Assembly (NCBI GenBank): GCA_001724265.1
Contig: MEDY01000353.1
Location: 1 to 31,688, forward strand
Direction: 5' to 3'
Length of the DNA stretch: 31,688 nucleotides
Origin: Rhizaria sp. SCN 62-66
Taxonomy: Eukaryota; Rhizaria, unplaced
The notes beneath the pieces were generated by a model. That model made no database searches, was not told the DNA's origin, and saw only the letters and a list, made by a program, of their open reading frames with translations. The translations under genes and the position numbers were made by a program. Positions 19,093-29,900 of this stretch are shown here, piece after piece; positions within the stretch are counted from its first letter, which is position 1; the number at the start of each line of letters is the position of its first letter.

Positions 19093-22000
19093 CGCAGCGC
19101 GTGACGCGTGCGCAGCAGCGCGACCGCGCGCGCGAGTTCGGCTGGGACAGCGAGACTTCCCCCGCCCGTCCCCCGCTGCGTCCGCCCGCGCAGGCGCAGG
19201 AGCAGGCCGCGCTCGACGCCGCAGTCGCCAACGCCGCTCTGGCCGCATTCGCTCTCGACGCAAGCGGCGCGGCTGACTCGGCGAACGGCAGCTTCGGTGC
19301 CGCAGCGGCACCGGGTTATAACGCCGACGACGATGCGAATGGTAGCTTTGGTAATGCCACTACTGCTCACGGTCGCTCTTCTGGGTTTACGAATCGCCCG
19401 CCTGTCGCAGTGCCTGTCCTTGACTTGGCACCGCACAGCCCCGCATCCAACATTAAGCCAACCGCTAATGGGGCTGCGGCCGACGGCGCAGAGGGTGTGT
19501 TTGCCAGTCTCGGCGGCTCTCACGCCGCTCTCAACGCAGCACACGCACCATTTGCACTGTTTTCATCCCCCGTTGCCCACGGTCACTCAGCGCGGACGGC
19601 TGCTCCGGCCTCTCCGTCAATTCGCTCTCTGGCCTCTGCCTTTGACGCCGCTGCCTCCGCCCGCCGTGCCGCACTGTCGGGCGCCGCTGCCGACCGCGCA
19701 GCCGTCCACGCCTACACCGCCACAGCCCACGGTCTGCGCTTCCAGTCCATCGGCGAACGCGCGTCTGCGCCCAGTGTGCGTGAACAGCGCGCTGCGCAGC
19801 GTGGTGCGCTGCGGCGTCAGGCCGCGCGGCTGTGGACCGAGTTCTGGGCTCTGGTCGACGCGTTTTATGTTAAGGAGGCGGGGATCAACGACGGCGTGAC
19901 GTACGACGCTGAGAACAACGTCTACTACGTCGCATCGCCGCGGCCTAACTTTGAGCACACTGACACAGGCGCTGGCAACGCTGCTGCAACAGGCGCAGGG
20001 GCGGTGAATCTTGCCGATACGAGTCTGCTGGATACGTCTACACTGTACGGCAACGGTTTGAGCGCGAAATTCGTGCCCGGCACTCCCGGACGTTTGCGCC
20101 AGCCTTCCCGCGCCGCGCTGCCCGCGTCGCCCAGCTTCTCCGCCGCCGGCGCCGCCGCGGCCGCGTCCGCCCGGTCCGCGCGCGCGCGCTCCCGCACTCA
20201 CCGCGGCTCTGCGCCCTCGGCGGCCTCTGGCTCCGCTGCTCCCGCGCACGCCATCCCCGGCGCCCCCGCCGCCGTGCCGCCCAGCGCGCTGCCGGCGGGC
20301 GCGCGCGCGCACCTCCCGCTGCTGGCGCCGCTGGACGCCGCGGTGCTGTCGCGCGCGGACGTGGTCCGACTCGCGCCGCTGCTGCGCCTGCTGCCGCCGG
20401 CGGCCCGCACGCGCCGCCGGCCGGGGGCGACTGTTGGGGCGACTGTCGCCGCCGCTGAGGCAGGGCTGGTGGGGACGCTCGCCGCTGAAGGGACGGCGCG
20501 CGGCTCGCATCAGCGGTTTATCCGCGGTCTCCGCGGCGCTGGCGCCGACTCTGACGCTGATCGCGCTGCTCTCGCTCACGGGGCGGCTGCTGCGAATGAG
20601 GCCGAGGTGGAAGAGGCGCCGCCGGGTGTGTTTGAGCTCGCTGGCCGGCCGGGCTCCACAGTCACGCTCGACTGGCCCCGTGTCGCGTCCCCGCGCTCGC
20701 ATTCACGCTCACATTCGCGCGGCCGCATGACTGCGCAGTCGCCCTACAGCACCGTCCGTCGCGGCGACCGTGGACAGGAGGACGAATCCTGCGACTCCAC
20801 CACCAGTGCGCTGAATACCTCTTGCGCCGCCGTGACCGCGGTCGGCGGCGGTCTCGACCCCGCCGCAGTGGCGCGCCTCGCCCCCGCAGACGTGCTGGCG
20901 CTCAGGCTCGACATGCTGACTGTGCGCAAAGGAGCCGGCGCCGGTGGTGTGCCGCTGTTCACGTTCTGGGCGCAGCGGCTTAACTTCCTGCTCCGGTCCG
21001 CTGCGGAGGCAGAGCAACTGCAGGAGCGACACAACGCGCTGCTCGCGCTCACGGCGTCCTCCGGAGCCCCGGGCTCTGGCGCGGACAAGCCGGACTATGT
21101 GCCGATCATCACGCTCGCGTCCGGCGCTGCGGTGACGCCGGCCCGTGCTTCGACTGCCACTGCCAGAGCCGCTCCTGCTGCGAATAGCTCTCGTCCAAAC
21201 GCTGTTAATGCTGGCTTAGCCAGTGGTGCGCACAGTGCTGAGGCGAGTCTTCTGGACTTGGCCACTGCAGCGCGCGCCCGTGAGGCTCACACGAACAGCA
21301 CACGCGCGTATGCAGATGGCTACATCAGCAGCAGTAGCAGCAGTAGCAGTAGCTTTGGCAACGGCAGCGCTCGCCCTGGCCCGAGTGCAAATGCCATGAC
21401 GACCCCTGCGCAGCTGTCACACGCTGGCTCCATCACCGGCACTCCGTTTTACACTCCCACACAGCATCAACAGCTTTTCGATGGCGGCACCCAGCCGCAG
21501 TCGCTACCGCAGTCTCCGGCGCCGTTGACGGCGCACGGCAGCGAGCGCCGCGGTCTCCCCCCCGGCACCGCGACCCCTGACTCTCCGATGTTGTCGTACG
21601 GCGACCTGCAGGATAACAACGCGCATCCCGGTGACGGTGGCCTCATGACGCCACCGCGCCCGTACAGCGTTTCCCCTGCGCCCTCCACCGCTATGCCAGC
21701 GACCGCGACAGCGACGGTGACCGACGAGCCTTCCTCCGCCTCGGCCTCGGCCGCACTGCAGCTGCCTTCAGGGGCGGTGCCCGCGCCGTTCAGCGCGCGC
21801 AGCGGCGCGAGCGCGGTGAGCTTCGGCGCTAGCAGTCTCGGCGGGCCCTGGGACCCCCAGGCCGCGACGGGAGGGCTCACAAGCGCGGACGCGGCCGCCG
21901 CTGCGGCGGCGGCGGGCCAGCGCCGGCAGCAGGGGCTGAGCCGTCTGCTTGCGCTGATGGCGGCCACCAAGACCGACGCTGAGGTGCGGCTGGAGGCCGA

Positions 22001-22130
22001 GGCCGCGGCAACGGAGGCGAGGGCGGCGGCGGAGGCGAGGGCGGCCGAGGAAGAGGCCGCGCGTGACAGGGCAGGGGCACATGAAGCTGTGGCAATGCTC
22101 AAAGCGCTTGCGAATGGGCAGCGCAGGTGA
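16401..22130 (+). CDS. Downstream -1-frame extension: Gln/Ser/His-rich protein of 1,909 codons, no own start visible
   Basis: The frame is open from 16386 (in-frame TAA at 16383) to the stop at 22130. There is no ATG until about 16926, and the preceding sequence is coding-like (DRYGNTYFGNE, an Asn run, YYEGSVSEERD), so a separate gene starting here is unlikely. If joined by -1 frameshifting to the upstream frame, the product is about 3,121 aa. Order: polyQ blocks (16770-17010, 17445-17525), Ser-rich and acidic segments, an Ala run near 17890, SPVSAQ repeats, a His/Ser-rich part (18690-18960), polyQ near 19048, then two more folded-looking blocks at 19776-19960 (AARLWTEFWALVDAFYVKEA, GVTYDAENNVYYVASPRPNF) and 20860-21060 (VLALRLDMLTVRKG, PLFTFWAQRLNFLLRSAAEA), and a C-terminal Ala/Glu coiled coil. 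I recognise no family. Confidence 0.65.
16770..17010 (+). repeat. CAA/CAG-rich polyQ blocks
   Basis: Two Gln runs (about 16770-16800 and 16926-17001) use mixed CAA and CAG codons. Further Gln/His-rich runs are at 17445-17525 and 19048-19092 in the same frame. Confidence 0.85.
18283..18336 (+). repeat. 18-bp tandem repeat, three perfect copies
   Basis: The unit GCGCACAGTCACCCGTCA occurs at 18283, 18301 and 18319, followed by a partial diverged copy. It encodes AQSPVS repeats. Perfect identity suggests a recent duplication or unequal exchange. Confidence 0.95.
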
Positions 22131-22736
22131 GCGATGTATGCCATCGTTGATCATCAAATCACGCATATGACGACATCACGCATATGACGACATCTTCGAT
22201 TGGTTTATGTTGAGAATATTTTTTAGTTACACCACATTTCATTCAATAGATTCGCAGTAGCACAATACACGCACTTACAATTCATGCAAGCAAGATGAGT
22301 TTCGGGAAGCCAGTTAAGTTCATTTCACTGGCAAATGAATTTGCTTACGTTTTGATTTGAATGACATGTATTAGGTATGCGAATCGGAGCATATTGACAT
22401 CAATAGGATACACGTATTGGATGTGCGTGCGTGTAGTAACGTTGTTGAGTACAGTACCACAACGATCACCACACACCACCACACATACAGTGATTTGGAT
22501 CTTGTTTGTGCTCAGTCCAACTTGCAGGCGAACGAGAACGCACGACGACAGTCAGACTGTACACGATTTACCCCTTCCAGACCAGATCGTTGGCAAACTT
22601 TGCAGTCGACACAGAAAAGCAAGCAATGTTGTAGTAGTCAAGAAAAGAAACAAATCACAAGCGAGCAAGCAAGCGTCAAAGCTTACTTCCTTACATGCAG
22701 TTCATGTTCTTTTCTTTAGTTACTTCAGAACTTTAC
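22131..22736. other. Convergent intergenic spacer
   Basis: About 606 bp of AT-rich sequence lie between the stop of the long plus-strand locus and the stop of the minus-strand saposin-like gene. It begins with a 17-bp tandem repeat at 22158-22191. Small open frames here (22361-22843 and 22417-22719) lack GC-rich codon use and I do not call them. Confidence 0.5.
22158..22191. repeat. 17-bp tandem direct repeat, two perfect copies
   Basis: The unit ATCACGCATATGACGAC occurs at 22158 and 22175. It includes the palindrome CATATG and lies about 28 bp after the stop codon of the long locus, in its 3' UTR. Confidence 0.95.
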
Positions 22737-24907
22737 TTACTTCTTGCGGGCCTGCTCCGCAGCCTCGAGCTTCTCAGCCTTCTCAGAGAAGAACGCCTTG
22801 GCCTGCTCAGCAAGCTTCTTGTTCTCCTCAGCGGCCTTCTTGACAAGCTCGGCCTCGTTGAGGGCCTTGGCGGCGTCCTGCTCCTTCTTCTTGGCGGCCT
22901 CCCAGGCCTTCTTGAGCTTCTCCTCCTCGATCTTGAGGCTGGACTCGGTGGAGCGGAGACGGTCCTGGTCCGTCTGGAGCTTGCGCTGGAGCTCGATCTG
23001 CGCGTTCTCCTGCGTCGCGAGACGCGCCTCAAGCTGGGCGAGCAGAGTCGACTTCTTCTTCTGCTCCGCACTCGCAGACTGGAGGGTCTTCTCCTTCTCC
23101 TGCGCCGACTTGGTGGCCTGCGCAGTGCGGAGGAACATGACCTGGAGCTTCTGGCGGATTGCCTCGACCTGGTTGCGCTCCTCGTTGAACTTGTTCTGCG
23201 CCTCCTGGAGCTCCTCCGCACGCACGCGCAGGCGGATCGACTCGACGTTGAGCTTGGCACGCTCAGACGCGATGGCGTTGGCGTCCTGAGCGAGGTTGGC
23301 GACGGACGCGGCAGCGGGGGCGGCGGGGGCGGCGCCAGCAGGAGCGGCACCAGCGGGCTTGGCGAGGACGGACGCCGCGGCGGCGGCGCCGATGGCGGAG
23401 GCGTTGGCGATGGAGACGGTGTTGTTGCCGTTGAGTGACGCGTTGCGGGGGACCGCAGTGAGGTTCATGGGGGGCAGCGCGGTGAGGTTGGCGGCGGCCT
23501 TGGTGGCGTTGGCCTGCAGGGACGCGGCGGCGGCGCCGGAGCGCTGCTCCTTGGCACGACGAGCCTCATCGGCGGCGGCAGCGTCACGGGCGGCGGCGGC
23601 CTCCTTGGCCTTCTGGGCCGCGGCGGCGTCGGCGGCGTTGGCGGCCTTCTTGGACTCGTCGGCAGCCTGGAGGTCGGCGGCCTTCTTGGCCGCGACGGCC
23701 TTCTGCGCCTCCTCCGCCTTGATGATCTCGGGGGTGGGCTTCGCAGCGTCGGCCTGCTTCTGCGCCTCAGCCTTCTTGGCAGCGTCAGCGGCAGGGGTGG
23801 CCACAGCAGCAGCGGCGGGCGCGGCAGCCGGGGCAGCAGCGGGGGCAGCGGCGGGCGCGGCAGCCGGGGCAGCAGCGGGGGCAGCGGCGGCCGGGGCAGC
23901 AGCAGCGGGTGCGGTAGCCGGGGCAGTAGCGGGGGCAGCAGCGGCGGGAGCAGCGGCGGCCGGGGCAGCAGCAGCGGGCGCGGCAGCAGGGGCAGCAGCG
24001 GGAGCCGCAGCAGGGGCAGCAGCGGGAGCCGCAGCAGGGGCAGCAGCAGCCGGGGCGGCGGCGGGAGCAGCAGCAGCCGCAGGAGCAGCAGCAGCGGGGG
24101 CAGCGGCGGCAGGGGCAGCAGCAGTCGAGGCGGCAGGAGCAGCAGCAGCGGGGGCAGCGGCGGCAGCGGCAGCGGGGGCGGCGGTCGTAGCCACGTCCTC
24201 AACTGCGATGAACGAGGCAGCCTTGACAGCAGCGGCGGCGGGAGCAGCAGCCACGACGACGGGGGCGGCAGGCGTGGCAGCAGCAGGAGCAACGGGCGCG
24301 ATAGGAGCAGCGGGCTTGACAGCAGCAGCGGCGTCAGCAGCAGCAACCTTGTCAGCGACACAGCACGAGAGGTGCATGCACATGTCGGCGGCGCGGGCCT
24401 CGAGAGCGATGGCGAGATCGCTCTTGACCTCCTCAGCAGAGAGCAGGGAGCTCTCAGACATGAAGTAGTCACGCTTGGCAGAGACGAGGGCACGGGAGAA
24501 GTGCACGCAGTCGCCCTTACGCTCGCTCTCGAGCGAGCAAGCCTGCTTCTCAACAAGCGTGGGCCACAGGGTGCGGGTGTGCTTGTTGTTCGCGAAGCGG
24601 AACGCGAGACGGGTAACATCCTTGCAGAGGTTACACATGGCGACGTTCTGTGTGGGGCAAAAGCAGAAAAAGCGGGGTTCAACGACATGGTGATGTGAGC
24701 AGGGCGACGAAAGAAGTGGGGGACAAGAGAGGGGGCAGGGGCAGAGGGTGGGGAGGGTCAAGTCAGGGCGATTGTAAGGGAACGGACCTCGGGCTGCTTG
24801 AGGAAGGCCTTCAGGGAGGCGTCGCAGACCACGCCAGTGGTCTGGGCAACGGCCGCCCCGATCGCGCTGATAGCCACAGCGATCAGCAGAAGCAACGTCG
24901 GCTTCAT
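22737..24907 (-). CDS. Secreted saposin-like protein with Pro/Ala linker and long coiled coil
   Basis: Exon 1 (24907-24788, 40 codons) and exon 2 (24647-22737) join in phase 0 to give 676 aa. The signal peptide is MKPTLLLLIAVAISAIGA. Cysteines at 45, 48, 77, 87, 130 and 136 follow the C-x2-C, C-x9-C, C-x5-C order of saposin-B domains (helical, three disulfides, lipid or membrane interacting); further Cys are at 28 and 135. Next comes a Pro/Ala repeat (PAAA units, nt about 24300-23800), a Lys/Ala/Glu helix, and a segment with several N-glycosylation sequons (NLT, NLT, NAS, NNT, NAS). The last ~190 residues are a long coiled coil (ERAKLNVESIRLRVRAEELQ). Lysine is almost always AAG and glutamate GAG, suggesting high expression. 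A C/T-rich tract ending CCCAG just before the ATG could be the acceptor of a 5' UTR intron. The saposin assignment is by Cys spacing only. Confidence 0.75.
23800..24300 (-). repeat. Pro/Ala repeat region (CCN-GCN)
   Basis: Imperfect tandem PAAA/PAAAA units in the saposin-like gene run for about 150 codons. The repeat leaves a long Gly/Ala-rich shadow frame on the plus strand. The region probably behaves as an extended linker. Confidence 0.85.
24648..24787 (-). other. Intron of the saposin-like gene (140 nt, phase 0)
   Basis: The donor is GTCCGT after codon GAG, a variant of the local GTACGT. The acceptor is CCCCACACAG after a long C/T-rich tract. The intron is needed to join the signal peptide to the Cys-rich domain. 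Confidence 0.8.
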
Positions 24908-25093
24908 CACCTGGGAATAGGGTGGGGGCAAAGGAGCAACAAAAGCGAGGGCCAGGGAGAAGGATGAGGGGGACAAACGGCGGCACGAGCAAAATATAGA
25001 CTATCTAACACACTGAACATTCATACGAATACTGGTACAATTCATCTGCTGCCATTTTCCGGGCGGTAAGTCGTCTCGAGTGATTTTTCCAAA

Positions 25094-25110
25094 GGGGAGC
25101 CAACCTCCCC
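25094..25110. repeat. Inverted repeat GGGGAG/CTCCCC, 5-nt loop
   Basis: Arms of 6 bp flank CCAAC, and AA/TT pairs would extend the stem past a one-base bulge. It lies about 190 bp upstream of the saposin-like gene's ATG. Confidence 0.6.
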
Positions 25111-25128
25111 CTTACTTTGCTCACAGTC

Positions 25129-25151
25129 ACTTTTTTCTGACCGAAAAAAGT
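25129..25151. repeat. Inverted repeat, 9-bp arms, 5-nt loop
   Basis: Arms ACTTTTTTC and GAAAAAAGT flank TGACC. It is the longest perfect short dyad I found in the window. It lies in the spacer upstream of the saposin-like gene. Confidence 0.75.
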
Positions 25152-25562
25152 TGCCACGAAAAATATTTTATTTTTTCGACCCATGCCATAGAAAAAGCAA
25201 TATCACCGAATATATGATCCCACTCAATAGATCTGGGTCAAACCTTGCTTTTAGAATTAACCAACTTAAACACACAAAGATCCTATATGTTTACATATTA
25301 AAACTTATTTATTCTGCCATGATATTTATGTGGTGTCTCTATTTCCTACTTTTCATTTCAGATCAACTTGGTTTTGTCGCACTTTTACAGTCTTAATCGA
25401 CTGTGCATCAGTCAAGAGGCGGCCCCCAAGGTGCAAATACTGCACATGCACTTCCATCCGCAAACATTCACTTGTTTGATAGCCTTCTTTGTGTGACTTC
25501 AAGTCAGAAATGTTGCTTTTCACGAGTGAGCTTTGAACCCCAATGCCTTCCACGTCATGCTT

Positions 25563-25584
25563 CAGTTCCCAATCAGTTCCCAAT
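25563..25584. repeat. 11-bp tandem direct repeat
   Basis: Two adjacent perfect copies of CAGTTCCCAAT in the gene-poor spacer. Confidence 0.9.
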
Positions 25585-25873
25585 TCTTTTGTCACGACAT
25601 CTCTTCTTAACCATGTTGTGTGTTGTCACTGTATGCTATATCTGCCCTCAATGGCGTTCCTCTCACCGGCTCGCCAGTGCGGGTGTCGGGCAACGCTTCA
25701 GCAGACGGGGGAGCTTCAAGAGAACGTTCTTCTCCTTTCAATGACTCCACTTGCAGAAACTTTGCCATATTTACCCCCTGACACAAAGGGTTTCGGACTG
25801 TAGCAGCAAAGGCATTGTTGGCTGCACTGGTGATGGCGTCTGAGTCAACCGGGACGTCCAATTTACGCTTCCA

Positions 25874-26263
25874 TTGTTGGCAGCACGAGCGGGATGTATG
25901 GGCGGTGCAACGCAAAGCACGCGCGTGCCACTCACGTCGCCAACAACGGGGGCGTCCTTGGAGCACCGCTGTGCTCAGACCGGTGCAGCCTGTGGTGCTC
26001 ACGGTGCCACGCCGCCGTCTTCTTCGGTATTTTTGTCTATTGCGTTGTCGCAACTGGTGGAACAACACCAGTTCTACTGCCGTTGCTGTTGTCGAGGTTG
26101 TTGCTATATCGGAAAGCTGCAGGCTTCTCAGTGGGTTTGTGAGCGTTGTGGGAGTTTGATCGTTGAAAATGTAGATCGGCGTATCAAAGCTGACATGCTT
26201 AAGATTCGTCCTGTTGTGAGAGAGCTGAACCTTTGTCAGCGATCAACTTCACAAAGTAGTTGA
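25874..26263 (+). other. Open frame with Cys-pair motif, doubtful gene
   Basis: The 129-codon frame ends with a Cys-rich segment CRCCCRGCCYIGKLQ then WVCERCGSLIVENVDRR, so C-x2-C about 12 residues before C-x2-C-G, a zinc-ribbon-like spacing. Codon third positions are not GC-rich as in the neighbouring genes, another frame overlaps it on each strand, and no intron structure suggests itself. It may be chance, a terminal exon of an unrecognised gene, or a remnant of a mobile element. Confidence 0.15.
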
Positions 26264-26975
26264 TTAGCATTATTCTCACTGACAGTCGCACCAAAGTAGC
26301 AATGGGGCCCGTGAAATGATTATTGAACTGTTCGGAGAAGGCAGAGTTGTGGGATCCACTCTGTCATTTTGGATCACTGAATTATCGTTTTACACGCACC
26401 ATTGCTCGCTATTTGCAACATCACAATGGGGTCGGACTTTTACGCTGTCAATTGCCAGTTGTGATATAGGTGATATTACCACGTATGTTATGTGATTATG
26501 AGAATTATGCAGATGCGTTGCGCTATACTGATGCTCGGTTGCACTTAGAGTGAGCATGCGTACGCAGTGCACTTCCGAGTAACATGATACGTAATGAGGA
26601 TGATCAAGCGTGCCATGAAAAAAATGACTTGATATAATTCATACAACATCGAAAAGGCAACATCCTAAGAGGTGAACTTCACATGACTTATTCAGGAGCC
26701 GCTGGACTTGATAATGCAAAGTGGTCGGTTTTTGTTCGACAAGTTGTGTGGCAGGAACCTGACCCCTCGAGCTTTGTCGGTTATCAAGCCATAGCGAACT
26801 CTTCGAGGAGACCGTTGCTGAACCTACACTGGAATTATATGATTTAAACTGAGGATTTAATCAACATATTTCTTATTTGTTTTCATGACACTCATCTGTG
26901 CTCCGCAATCCTTCTGTAGACCTACCACACTTCCAAGCCGTTTGCACTTGGCTCTTTGTGCTCTTCAGTACAGCC

Positions 26976-29900
26976 ATGCTGCTTAAAGCACTCCTGCTTG
27001 GCGCTCCAGGGTACGTCACCACGAAATACATGGGTTTATTTGCTGAGTCCCTTTGCTGTGTCTCTGCATCTGCTCTTGTCATGCCCTGTAACAGCTTCGC
27101 TTACTAGCTCACCAATGACTCAATTTTTGCTTCGTCCTCCTGCTCCTGCCCTGTGTCATACAGCGTCGGCAAGACTCAGTTGTTCCGTCGTCTCTGCACA
27201 GGCGAGGTTTTTGACTCTTCTTATGTTCCCTCTACTGGTCCCGACTTCTCCGGCACCACTGTACGTCTTCTATTCTTCATAAATAATTCTTCTCTGCGAC
27301 GTGACATACCGCTCCCCTCTCTTGCTTTGTTCTCACACCTCACCATGACTCATTCTCTGTTTTGCATCATAGGTGACTCTGGCGAGCGGCGAAGAGTCTG
27401 TTCTACAGATCTGGGACCACCCGGGCCTCATTGGCGCCGCGGGTCTTTCCCCCAACCCCGTACGTCATGCTTCCTTTCGCAGTAACGGCTCTTCGCGAGT
27501 CACTCATGCTCGCTCTGTCAAAGCGCACTCGGCAAGCACTATATAATATATTGCGCCCTTCATCTGCGATGAAACATCTGATTACCCAACTTTTACTATT
27601 TAAACGATTCTAGTCTCAGAGGTATTTTTCTCATCATCTTTCACCACCTTCGGTCACTGGTGCTCTTTGATCTCGTCGACGCACGCGTGTTTATTTGTCT
27701 AGGCTGACCAGCAACGCATGGCACAGCTCATGTCCGGCGTGCACGTCGCACTGCTTGTCTGCGACGTCACTTCTGCTTATTCGCTATCGTATCTCTCCCC
27801 GCTGATCACGATGCTGCGCACGGTCAACGCCCGCGAGTCCAACGCCAACGCCTCGGTCACGCCGCCGCCGCAGCAGCCGCAGAACGTGGCCGCCACCTCC
27901 CCCGGCGCCACGTCCTCGATTGCGCTCGTCTTGCTTGTGCACAAGGCCGAGCCGCACCTGCGCCCCGCGCAACAGCTCCATCCGGCGGCTTTACTTTCCT
28001 TCTGCGCCGCCCACGGCGTCGACTTGGTGCTCGAGACCTCGGCCGCGCTCGACACCAACATCGCGCTGCTGGCCGCCGAGACGGCCGCCGTGGGTGCGCT
28101 CATGTCGCGCCGCCGCCGCCGCCTTGAGGTGGACCCCCACGCGTGGCGCGCGCGCGCGGACACGCACGCCGCGGCCCTTCGCGCGCGCGCCGAGGAGCAG
28201 TCCATCGAGGACGCAGAGCGCGCGCACCGGGCCGAGGAGGCCGCAGCGGCGGCGGAGCGCGCACGGCTGGCGCGGCTGGCAGAAGAGGAGGCCGAGCGCG
28301 TGCGCCGGCGGCCAGTGCCGGACTACGCGCTCCTAGCCAAGCAGCGGCTCGAAGCGAGCTGGGGAGTCGATGACTTAGCGCGTGTGTTAGCCCCCCGCGT
28401 GCGGTTTGACCTCGAGACGTGTGGCCGACTGCGCGCGCTCTTCCCGGCGGCGTCGCCCGAGATCCCGCTTTCCGCTTTCAGGGGCTTTCTCCGCACCATC
28501 AGGGCCGGCGTGTGGGCCGCCGACGGCGTCTGCGAGCGGCTCTTTCTCGTATGTAGATTCTGCGCGCAAACTCAGCTTAGTATTTATGAAAATATCTCAT
28601 TCTTGTGAACACAATTTTGCGATTCTATTTGTGTTTTTTTTCAGACTAACTTTTTTTTTGTGTGTGGATATATATTTGTTTGACTTGGCTGTGTAGATGT
28701 TGCTCAAGTTACAGAACGTGGTCGCTCTGCCGTCCCGGCTCTATCTGCCCTCGGCGCCCCTCGTGCCTCTTGGCGCTGCCCCGCCGCGTAACTCCAACAA
28801 CAACAACACCTCCAGCACCGGCGTCGGTGCGTCCTACGGCCCGCCCGCACCGTCATCCCTTGGCAACGGCAACGGCAACAGCAACGGTAGCAACAATAAC
28901 GCAACGGCCCAGTCCGTCTCAAGCAGCAGCAGCAGTAGCAGTGCCATCAGCGGCGGCAATGGCCGCAGCGCGGATGCGGCGGTGAACTCCGGCACCAGCG
29001 CGGCGCACACCGCCGCTGGCGGCGGCGGCAGAGGCGCTGGCTCCGCCGTGGCGCGTTTGGCGGCATCGTCCCCCGCCACCCCACTATGCGGCCGCTCACT
29101 TGCGACCCCCCTCTCGGCGCACGGCGCCGCGCACGCGCTGCTCGGCTATCCGACGTTTCTGCTCGGTCTCGACGCGCTGCTGCACGGCGCGCCCGCCCAG
29201 CGCGCGCTGATCGCGTGGGCGACCGTGGAGGACCTGGCGCACGCCCACGCGGCAGCCGAGACGGCGCACGCCGCGGTGGCGTCGGCGGTCGCGGCGGAGC
29301 GGGGCGCGGCGGCGGGGGCAAGCTCCAGTTCGGCGGCCGCGGCCGCTGCGGCGGCGGCGGCGGGCGCGGACGGCCTCGGCGCCGCCGCTGGTGGGGCGGC
29401 GGGCGGAGGGAATGGAGGCCGCGTCGGTGGCAGCGGCGGCGCTGCGGGCCGGCCGCGGAGCAGGCAGCAGGCGGAGGGCGCGGGGGCGCGCGGGCTCCAC
29501 CCCCCGGGGCCGGGCTCCGACGCCGACGCAGGCGACAACGCGCGCGCCCACGGTCACTTGCACGCGCATGGGCACGGGCAGCAGGGGCAGCGCGGCGGCG
29601 GCGGCAAGCGCGGCGGCGGCGGCGGTGCGAATGCTGGTGGCAGCAGTGTGAATAAGATTGCGCCTAAGAATACGACCAACTTTGACTTGCTGCTGCGCTT
29701 CGTGCTCACGAACATGGAGGCGTCGCCCGCGTTTGCCGCGGCTGTAGTTGCAACTAGCACAGTACGTCTTGACTTCACTTGGACCAAAATGTTTCTCTTG
29801 TGTTTTATGACAGTGATTCGCTTGTATTTGGATTATGTGATTGACCTTTATTTACCATATATGTTAAAATTGTTCTTGCTTTGCTCTTTACCCACTGTAG

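Larger units (their letters stand above)
24908..26975. other. 2-kb gene-poor divergent spacer
   Basis: This is the longest spacer in the window, between divergent genes. The first 170 bp on the side of the minus-strand gene carry two neighbouring hairpins (25094-25110 and 25129-25151). An 11-bp tandem repeat CAGTTCCCAAT lies at 25563-25584. Nt 25600-26270 are of intermediate GC and hold overlapping open frames on both strands with no dominant coding signal. From 26270 to 26975 I see only AT-rich sequence. It may contain promoters, 5' UTR exons, a non-coding RNA or a decayed element; nothing decides between these. Confidence 0.4.

Noticed and set aside
18690-19590. Recurrent CACGGTCAC motif that looked like a dispersed binding site
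   Set aside because: It is explained by His-Gly-His codons in a His-rich coding region and keeps the reading frame.
19617-20702. Minus-strand open frame of 361 codons
   Set aside because: Arg/Gly/Ala-rich shadow of the long plus-strand frame without recognisable domains.
23296-24468. Plus-strand open frame of 390 codons, Gly/Ala repeats
   Set aside because: It is the mirror of the Pro/Ala repeat of the minus-strand saposin-like gene, which has a signal peptide and consistent splicing.
25607-26068. Minus-strand frame of 153 codons in the gene-poor spacer
   Set aside because: No GC-rich third positions, no domain, and equally long frames overlap it on the other strand.
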